A stretch of 11,275 bases of DNA from Actinomycetes bacterium. Its GTDB lineage: Bacteria; Actinomycetota; Humimicrobiia; JAHJRV01. The stretch is from contig JAUWOM010000028.1 in NCBI GenBank assembly GCA_030612085.1, forward strand, positions 1-11,275, written 5' to 3'. Of the stretch, positions 6,794 through 11,275 are shown in pieces. The position numbers and the translations under genes are program-made. A model generated the notes under the pieces. That model had not been told where the DNA came from. It saw nothing but the letters and a program-made list of their open reading frames with translations, and ran no database searches. Every line of letters begins with the position of its first letter. Positions within the stretch are counted from its first letter, which is position 1.

Positions 6794-7042
6794 GAAAAGC
6801 ATCCTCTTTTAACTAAAGAGTCTTTTTATAAAGTAAGTGTATGCTTATCAGAAAAAGAATATAAGTATTTAGAATCATTAGGTAAAAAAGCTAAACTTAC
6901 TGGAGGTAATAAAATACCAAAGAATATGATTATAAGAGGATTTATTAAGGCTTTTATTGATGTTAAACTATATTTAACTGGTTTAAAGAAAGAGGATGAT
7001 AAGATTCTTTTTGAAATGGTTAGAATGTTTATAAAGAAATAG
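6794..7042 (+). pseudogene. Remnant of a ribbon-helix-helix-like DNA-binding protein
   Basis: An open frame of 82 codons begins right after TAA (6791-6793) and ends at TAG (7040-7042). It has no ATG, GTG or TTG start until Met at 6926. The peptide contains FYKVSVCLSEKEYKYLESLG, a basic Gly-rich turn, then IPKNMIIRGFIKAFIDVK. This strand-helix-helix pattern is typical of ribbon-helix-helix proteins (CopG/Arc or MobC-like accessory proteins of plasmids and mobile elements). The missing start, and a Lys/Ser-rich stretch (KKKSSKK) in another frame just upstream, suggest a frameshift or nonsense mutation near 6790-6810. The family assignment rests on pattern only. The last codons resemble sequence at 1144-1162. 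Confidence 0.5.
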
Positions 7043-7193
7043 ATTTTTAAAATACAATGATATATTGATTATAAATAATCTTAATCCTAGGTTTCATTAG
7101 CCTTTTACTAAGTTTAATTATTTCTAAAAGTTGGTGTACTGGCTCGAGCACGAGATTATTAAACTCACTGACCTAACCTATTGATATGCAGAT

Positions 7194-7289
7194 GCAACTC
7201 GATTTTCCTCACACCAAGTAATGGTTTGAGGCCTGCCTTTCAGATACACTCCCAGTATAGTTCCGGAGGTGTATCGAGTTGCAGGCCTC
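7194..7289. other. Structured non-coding stretch with interleaved inverted repeats
   Basis: Three inverted repeats overlap here: GCAACTCGAT (7194-7203) with ATCGAGTTGC (7273-7282); GAGGCCTGC (7228-7236) with GCAGGCCTC (7281-7289); and GATACACTCC (7243-7252) with GGAGGTGTATC (7265-7275, one bulge). The first two interleave, so an RNA would form a pseudoknot or switch between folds. It lies 3' of the Amidase_3 gene within the higher-GC island. The stretch 7043-7435 otherwise holds no ORF I can support; it also has the 14-bp palindrome TTCTGGTACCAGAA (7357-7370). Confidence 0.5.
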
Positions 7290-7435
7290 TTGGTTGACTT
7301 TCGCTATCCCAAATCCAGCCTAGGCAATCTGCTAGCTGATTGTTGGCCTTTCTGTGTTCTGGTACCAGAAGTCGGGATAATTTTTCTATAGAATCTACCT
7401 TAATGTACGATCTGTGCTGATGACATCTATCGACT

Positions 7436-8131
7436 TTATGGATAGCCTAAGTAGGCGTCTATTGAGTATCCGATCCGCCAAGCCCAATCTTCTTCTCCCA
7501 GGATCCAATCCTTATCAGGTTTGAAGGTGTGGAAGCCAGACTCCAAGTACACAGCATATGCGTTAGTATATTTGATCTCCCACAGATTGTTGTTGTAGTA
7601 CTTCACGTCCTGGCCTCTTCCTGGGCTACTCCACTCGCCAACGCGCAAACGGAAGGACTCTGACATTCCCTTTCCATGAGTACTAGTCGAGTAATACATC
7701 ACGACCGTTCCTGACCATGGCCAATCCATATCGAATGGAGACACACAATCCCATTGCGAGGATTCATTGGGAGCGTTGGAATGCAGTGGTATGTGATAGT
7801 TAGACCCCCAGCTGTTGGAGGATGTAGTGTTTTCCTTGTAGTTTCCTGTGCCAATCCGCACCTTGTAACCGCGTTCGACAAGGTTATAACCAGCACCAAT
7901 TGCAGCCTCGTAACTAAGATCAATAGATCCCTGGCGCTCACTGAAGTTTTGACAGCCAATGTTGTCAGAACCACCTATGTGTGCTTGTGACAGGTAGATC
8001 TTATACCCATTCCAAGAGCTTGGATAGTATGTGACATCGGCGTAACTTGCAACCGTACTTCCTACTAGAAGGAATGTTATTAAAACAGCGAGTGTTACAG
8101 TCACTATTCTCATTGCATTGTTGCTTCTCAT
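7436..8131 (-). CDS. Secreted N-acetylmuramoyl-L-alanine amidase (Amidase_3-like, divergent)
   Basis: This is a 231-residue protein with a signal peptide (hydrophobic core about residues 9-27). The mature part matches zinc-dependent Amidase_3 enzymes, which cut the MurNAc-L-Ala bond of peptidoglycan. The first zinc ligand is His51 in QAHIGG, in place of the usual GHGG. The second is probably Glu65 in SERQG. The third is His117 in IPLHSNA (usual form ISIHANA). The catalytic glutamate is probably Glu197 in YLESGFHTF, and the C-terminus IDAYLGYP is typical. All key residues are present although the motifs are divergent. GGGAGGT precedes the ATG by five bases. It starts two bases after the TAG of the GerMN gene, so the two form an operon. 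GC content is visibly higher than in the low-GC flanks, suggesting transfer. It could help in cell separation, spore cortex work or lysis. Confidence 0.85.
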   Translation of the reverse strand: MRSNNAMRIVTVTLAVLITFLLVGSTVASYADVTYYPSSWNGYKIYLSQAHIGGSDNIGCQNFSERQGSIDLSYEAAIGAGYNLVERGYKVRIGTGNYKENTTSSNSWGSNYHIPLHSNAPNESSQWDCVSPFDMDWPWSGTVVMYYSTSTHGKGMSESFRLRVGEWSSPGRGQDVKYYNNNLWEIKYTNAYAVYLESGFHTFKPDKDWILGEEDWAWRIGYSIDAYLGYP

Positions 8132-8133
8132 GA

Positions 8134-8610
8134 CTACCTCCCTTCAAGCGAGTAGTAGGTTGGTAGATCCCATCCATTCTCTTTTACTGAGAACTCCCAC
8201 ATGTCACGTTCTGTCTTAAGGCATCCTGTCTGCAGAATATCGCCTATGGCTTCACAGCTACCGTTGAGTGTCAATGTAACACTCTTGACCTCAGTGAACT
8301 GAAAAAGGGTCCTACAGATCTGCTCCATCATCCAGAACGTAACAGTTGCAGAAGAGGCTTTGCCAAAGTGTTGTATGAACTGATCGTTGAAATCAATTAC
8401 AACAGCTCCATTATCGAAGATGACATCGTTTACAATTCCAGGGTCTGAGAACATGGACCAATAACCATCCTCTTGCTCTTTTTGAGAGACACCGCTGAAG
8501 AGTTCAACTAAGTAACCGTTTTGCAATATCTCCTCCGGATCAACCAGAGCAGTTGCTAATGAAACTTTGCTGGGGAAAGCAACGATATTATTACCACACA
8601 TTATGAACAT
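8134..8610 (-). CDS. GerMN-domain part, C-terminal piece of the interrupted gene
   Basis: This 158-codon piece holds the whole GerMN domain but has no signal peptide of its own. No ribosome binding site precedes the Met at 8610, and 50 further codons are open upstream back to the TAG at 8761. Independent translation is therefore doubtful; it is best read as the 3' part of the gene that starts at 9012. Confidence 0.55.
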   Translation of the reverse strand: MFIMCGNNIVAFPSKVSLATALVDPEEILQNGYLVELFSGVSQKEQEDGYWSMFSDPGIVNDVIFDNGAVVIDFNDQFIQHFGKASSATVTFWMMEQICRTLFQFTEVKSVTLTLNGSCEAIGDILQTGCLKTERDMWEFSVKENGWDLPTYYSLEGR

Positions 8611-8760
8611 CGAAGGTTGGTTTGTTAGTTTCTTATCTGTAGCTGTTACGCAGGGTGGGTCTGGTTCATCAACAATAATACCCTTAGCCCTCTGTTCTTC
8701 TTCCCAAGCCTTGTATGCAACCTGCTCTTGCGCATTACGTTCCTCATCAGCGCGTCGCCG

Positions 8761-9012
8761 CTAGTCTGGAGATATTGACTTAAAGCCCTTGATCGGGGTG
8801 AGGATGATGTCCTTTTCAGGATTTTCTGAGATAATGCGCTCAATTTCTTCGAAGTCCTCATCGGTTTGTTTGCTGGGATCGATCTCTATATATATAACAT
8901 CGTCTCTTGTGGCTTTCTTATTCCAGAATGTTACCAGAGCAGTGCTTCCTATTAGTACACCTATAGTAATTGCAGCCAGATATGGCTGTACTAATTTTAA
9001 TTTTCGGAACAT
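8761..9012 (-). CDS. Membrane-anchor part, N-terminal piece of the interrupted gene
   Basis: This 83-residue piece has MFRKLK, one hydrophobic segment (about residues 8-31) and an acidic tail rich in Asp, Glu and Ile ending SISPD before TAG. A good start (GGGGG, four-base spacer) means this part is probably translated. Alone it would be a short anchored peptide without the GerMN domain. Confidence 0.6.
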   Translation of the reverse strand: MFRKLKLVQPYLAAITIGVLIGSTALVTFWNKKATRDDVIYIEIDPSKQTDEDFEEIERIISENPEKDIILTPIKGFKSISPD

Positions 9013-9064
9013 GTTTACCCCCTTTATTGTTTATTTTTACTCTTAATTTTGCTAAAATAAGCTT

Positions 9065-9125
9065 GCCACCTAAAAATGCCTAATAACTTTGCTGCTATAG
9101 GCCTTTATTAAGGTGGCATTTTATT
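9065..9125 (+). terminator. Hairpin element copy C with T-tract
   Basis: The outer stem is GCCACC (9065-9070) with GGTGGC (9112-9117). The inner stem is GCCTA (9078-9082) with TAGGC (9098-9102) around a 15-nt loop, followed by ATTTTATTT. The innermost pair is A-T here and G-C in copies A and B, a compensatory change that keeps the stem. A TAAAAT box precedes it on the plus strand. On the minus strand it lies 5' of the GerMN gene. Confidence 0.6.
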
Positions 9126-9236
9126 TACAGTTCTTTATAAGATCACCTCCAAAAATATTAACTTTAATATTTTTAAAATTATTAATATGATAAAAATATG
9201 TTATTATTTGAAATATATATCATAATGTTTTATAAT

Positions 9237-9266
9237 TTGTCAAGTAAATTAAATTACTTATATATT
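9237..9266 (+). promoter_or_regulatory. Promoter and likely operator of the HTH-TPR regulator
   Basis: TTGTCA (9237-9242), an 18-bp spacer and TATATT (9261-9266) form a sigma-A-like promoter. The spacer contains AAGTAA (9242-9247) and TTACTT (9254-9259), an imperfect inverted repeat that suits autoregulation by the adjacent XRE-type protein. Transcription should start only about 7-9 bases before the ATG at 9281, and no ribosome binding site is visible, so the mRNA is nearly leaderless. Confidence 0.6.
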
Positions 9267-9280
9267 ATTAATTAAATAAC

Positions 9281-10600
9281 ATGAAAAAATATATTTATTA
9301 TTGGCTTAAAAGAGCAAGAAATAAATTAAAACTTAAACAAAAAGAAGTAGCAGGAGACAAATTCACAAGATCCTTTATAAGTATGGTAGAAACAGGAGAG
9401 GTAGGTCTATCTTATGAAGCAAGAGATTATATTACAAAAAGACTAAAACTTCCTAAATCATATTTTGATACGGGATTATTTATTGATGAGAAAGAAAGAT
9501 TAGATGAGCTAACATATGAAATTGATAAATTAACAGATGCTTTCAAATATGATGAAGCTTTAAAGAAAGTAACAGAAGCACTTAAAATATCAGAAGAAGC
9601 TAAAAATGATGACTACATAAATCTCTTTTCACTTAAACTTGCAAGAATACTGCTTGAAAAGAAACAATTTAAAAAAGCAGAAGATATATTTAAAAAAGTA
9701 AATAGATACTATAGTGAAGAAAAAGACTATAAAAATTTAGCTCACTCAATGTATTGGCTTGGAATTATTTACATGGAGAGGGAAATATATACAGATTCTT
9801 TATTTATGTTTAACAGTGCAATTGAACAAAATTCTAAGTTAAAAAGAAAAAAAGATTTATCACTTAAAGCAAGAGCAACAACTAAGATTGCCCAAATATA
9901 TAGACAAACACAAAACTATAAAGGAGCAAAAGTTAAAATTAAAGAAGCAATAGAGATAGCAAAATCTTCTAAAGATGACTACATTTTAGCTATGACTTAC
10001 TGGGAATATAGTTTTTTACTTCTTTTGGTAGGTGAATATGAAAAATCGATATCTTATTACGAAAAGGCAGCTCCTATATATAAGGCTTTAGGATATGAAA
10101 GGCTCACTCTACAGATAAATAATAACTTAGCATCTCTTTATCATTACACAGGCAGTTATGATAAAGCTATTGATCTAACTAAAAAGACAATAAAGATATC
10201 AAAAGATAAAGGTTATGATGAAGAATTAGCCTATGCATACTTAAAAGGAGCAAAAGCTAAAAGAGATAAGAACTTACTAAATGAAGCAGAAAATGATTTA
10301 AAAAAATCTATCAACCTGCTTGAAAAATTAAAAGACAACAGAATATTAGGAGAAGCATATATGGCTTTAGGACTGCTTTATAAAAGAAAGAAAGAAAATG
10401 ATAAGGCTATTTTAAACTTTAATAAAGCAGTTGATATATTTAAAGAAATAGATAAACCTGCGTATCTTCACAGTGCATATGGAGAGATAATAAGGTTTTA
10501 TAAGAATATGGGTAATATTGATAAAGAAAAGGAATATATTAAGAATTTAGTAAATTATGCAGATAAGTTAATAGATAAAACAAAGAAGATAATATTTTAA
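9281..10600 (+). CDS. XRE-HTH plus TPR regulator, RRNPP-like peptide receptor
   Basis: This is a 439-residue cytoplasmic regulator. Residues about 6-62 form an XRE-type helix-turn-helix, with the recognition region near TRSFISMVETGEVGLS. From about 75 to the end it is a helical TPR array with roughly eight to nine repeats, such as YDEALKKVTEALKI, KKAEDIFKKV, YEKSISYYEKA, YDKAIDLTKKTI and NDKAILNFNKAV. HTH plus TPR at this length matches RRNPP receptors (NprR is 423 residues), which bind a re-imported signal peptide in the TPR groove and change DNA binding. The 52-codon exported peptide gene 21 bases downstream strongly supports this reading. The start has no ribosome binding site and lies about 15 bp after the -10 box. 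Similar TPR regulators also exist without a peptide partner, so peptide binding is inferred. Confidence 0.85.
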   Translation: MKKYIYYWLKRARNKLKLKQKEVAGDKFTRSFISMVETGEVGLSYEARDYITKRLKLPKSYFDTGLFIDEKERLDELTYEIDKLTDAFKYDEALKKVTEALKISEEAKNDDYINLFSLKLARILLEKKQFKKAEDIFKKVNRYYSEEKDYKNLAHSMYWLGIIYMEREIYTDSLFMFNSAIEQNSKLKRKKDLSLKARATTKIAQIYRQTQNYKGAKVKIKEAIEIAKSSKDDYILAMTYWEYSFLLLLVGEYEKSISYYEKAAPIYKALGYERLTLQINNNLASLYHYTGSYDKAIDLTKKTIKISKDKGYDEELAYAYLKGAKAKRDKNLLNEAENDLKKSINLLEKLKDNRILGEAYMALGLLYKRKKENDKAILNFNKAVDIFKEIDKPAYLHSAYGEIIRFYKNMGNIDKEKEYIKNLVNYADKLIDKTKKIIF

Positions 10601-10621
10601 TATGTGAGGAGGTTTAACTAT

Positions 10622-10780
10622 ATGAAAAAGTTAATAATAATACCGATTTTAATTTTTGCTATCTTATTATCTATGTCAATAATTTCTAAATCATATAGAC
10701 ATGAAGAAGTAATATCCCCATATTCATTAATAGTAGTTGATCATAATCCACCACATAGTACTCAATCAACTGGTGGTTAA
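10622..10780 (+). CDS. Small exported peptide, candidate signal-peptide precursor
   Basis: This is a 52-codon ORF. MKK is followed by a hydrophobic stretch (about residues 4-22) and a polar tail running from SKSYRHEEV to the C-terminus NPPHSTQSTGG. That is the form of a Sec-exported propeptide. AGGAGG at 10607-10612 lies nine bases before the ATG, a far better site than that of the regulator, from which it is only 21 bases away on the same strand. In RRNPP systems such peptides (PapR, NprX, Phr, AimP; about 40-50 residues) are secreted, trimmed to 5-10 residues near the C-terminus and re-imported. I cannot say which residues form the mature signal. It has no Cys, so it is not a lipoprotein. 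It could instead be an unrelated small membrane peptide. Confidence 0.75.
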   Translation: MKKLIIIPILIFAILLSMSIISKSYRHEEVISPYSLIVVDHNPPHSTQSTGG

Positions 10781-10903
10781 TGGAGTAATTAAATAAAAAA
10801 CTAGAAGTTATATCCTTCGGTATTTATTTAATTTTGTAAATATCTTTATTTTGATTTGGAAATAATTTTTAATACAAAAATTATGCAAATTTAATTTTTA
10901 AGG

Positions 10904-10926
10904 GACTACTTTTTAGTAGTCTTTTT
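10904..10926 (+). terminator. Intrinsic terminator after the regulator-peptide operon
   Basis: GACTACT (10904-10910) and AGTAGTC (10915-10921) form a 7-bp stem with a TTTT loop, followed by TTTTT and more AT-rich sequence. It lies 124 bases after the peptide stop and probably ends the operon. The rest of 10781-11129 is AT-rich with no gene I can support. Confidence 0.8.
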
Positions 10927-11129
10927 ATTTTATATGTTTGATAAACTCTGTTGGTTGTTAAAAATTTGTTATTTAAGGAAATTATAAATTTGAAAAATTT
11001 CTTTTTTATGAACAGGAATTTATTTAAAATTATTTATAATTTTTATAAATTGGATAGATAAGAAAGTTTAATTTAATATAAATTAGATGTAAAATCATTA
11101 ATGTCGTTTTAAAAATAGAGGTCTATATA

Positions 11130-11177
11130 TTTTAAAAATATTATTTTTATTAACAAAAATGGAGGTGTTTTTTGGAA
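11130..11177 (+). repeat. Tryptophanase leader repeat, copy 2
   Basis: Identical over 48 bp to 979-1026, with the same inverted repeat, the ribosome binding site GGAGGTG (11161-11167) and the TTG start (11172). It lies 10,151 bp from copy 1, in direct orientation. Confidence 0.9.
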
Positions 11178-11275
11178 GAAGAAAGAACTATTGCTGAACC
11201 ATGGAAAATCAAGGTGGTAGAGCCAATTAGAGTTACAATAAAAGAGTACAGAAAGGAAGCTATTAAAGAAGCAGG
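11172..11275 (+). CDS. tnaA: Tryptophanase (beta-eliminating lyase), 5' end only
   Basis: A TTG start four bases after GGAGGTG opens a frame that runs off the window after 34 full codons. The peptide includes AEPWKIKVVEPIRV and KEYRKEAIKEAG, the conserved N-terminus of tryptophanase and tyrosine phenol-lyase. The T..YR.EAI pattern is closer to tryptophanase (E. coli TRAYREEAI) than to tyrosine phenol-lyase. The enzyme is a cytoplasmic PLP protein that turns tryptophan into indole, pyruvate and ammonia. Whether the rest of the gene is intact cannot be seen. A truncated copy of the same 5' end lies at 1021-1143. Confidence 0.8.
   Translation, partial: MEEERTIAEPWKIKVVEPIRVTIKEYRKEAIKEA

Larger units (their letters stand above)
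8134..9012 (-). pseudogene. GerMN-domain membrane protein interrupted by one in-frame TAG
   Basis: A single minus-strand frame runs from ATG (9012) to TAG (8136-8134), broken only by TAG at 8763-8761. Reading past it gives a 292-residue protein: an N-terminal membrane anchor (about residues 8-31), an acidic extracytoplasmic part, a charged helical linker (codons after the TAG encode RRRADEERNAQEQ) and a C-terminal GerMN domain. GerMN is a domain of GerM-type proteins of spore-formers and often accompanies peptidoglycan amidases. The GerMN pattern is clear in VIFDNGAVVIDFNDQF and in RTLFQFTEVKSVTLTLNG. GGGGG four bases before ATG 9012 supports the start. CAG to TAG, one transition, would explain the stop. 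It may be a recent nonsense mutation, a sequencing error or amber readthrough. Confidence 0.7.
9030..9291 (+). repeat. Regulatory block repeat, copy C (with intact regulator)
   Basis: This is the second copy of the block at 5410-5672, here placed between the GerMN gene (-) and the HTH-TPR regulator (+). Bases 9191-9291 are identical to 5572-5672, and the left part, including the hairpin, is diverged. The identity extends 11 bases into the regulator's coding sequence. Confidence 0.9.

Noticed and set aside
8646..8861. A minus-strand 71-codon ORF spanning the in-frame TAG of the GerMN gene, and a plus-strand ORF at 8789-9046.
   Set aside because: Both overlap the GerMN frame in other frames, are low in complexity or antisense, and have no start signal. 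The GerMN frame explains the sequence better.
10934..10987. A 17-codon ORF with one Trp upstream of tryptophanase, resembling a TnaC leader peptide in position and size.
   Set aside because: It has no ribosome binding site, begins directly after the terminator T-tract, and lacks the spacing and sequence features of TnaC around the Trp. A short ORF with one Trp is expected by chance.

Overview
The window is a low-GC bacterial chromosome segment of accessory character. Very AT-rich DNA, strong GGAGG ribosome binding sites, TTG starts, an XRE-TPR regulator paired with a small secreted peptide, and a tryptophanase all point to a Gram-positive-like anaerobe (Clostridia or Halanaerobiales type). 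A low-GC candidate phylum cannot be excluded from sequence alone.

Layout: the 3' end of a tRNA (probably tRNA-Pro) is followed by an unrecognised membrane-anchored protein (189-962, +) and a 40-codon fragment of the tryptophanase N-terminus (1021-1143, +). A block of minus-strand genes for exported proteins comes next: a repeat-rich TPR lipoprotein (1300-2619), a seven-blade PD40/TolB-like lipoprotein (2788-3879) and a secreted Amidase_6 protein (4032-5327). A second PD40 lipoprotein with nearly identical internal repeats lies on the plus strand (5848-6699), followed by the remnant of a ribbon-helix-helix-like gene (6794-7042). From about 7130 to 9012 base composition shifts to visibly higher GC. 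That island holds a structured non-coding stretch and a minus-strand operon of a GerMN-domain protein, interrupted by one in-frame TAG, and an Amidase_3-type cell-wall amidase. Low-GC DNA then resumes with a regulator of HTH plus TPR architecture (9281-10600, +) and, 21 bases downstream, a 52-aa secreted peptide (10622-10780, +). A terminator follows, and then the start of an intact-looking tryptophanase gene (11172 to the window end).

The most interesting unit is the regulator-peptide pair. It has the layout of RRNPP quorum-sensing systems (NprR/NprX, PlcR/PapR, AimR/AimP). The regulator's promoter, with an inverted repeat between its -35 and -10 boxes, is duplicated perfectly over 101 bp at 5572-5672. 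There it drives only a three-codon ORF and then faces the PD40 lipoprotein gene. The same duplicated block carries a hairpin with T-tract that also occurs, more diverged, at 2668-2725. I infer that one peptide-responsive regulator may control several neighbouring exported or cell-wall proteins, and that the locus grew by duplication and decay. Supporting signs are the two tryptophanase 5' ends 10,151 bp apart, truncated genes, and repeated promoter and hairpin blocks.
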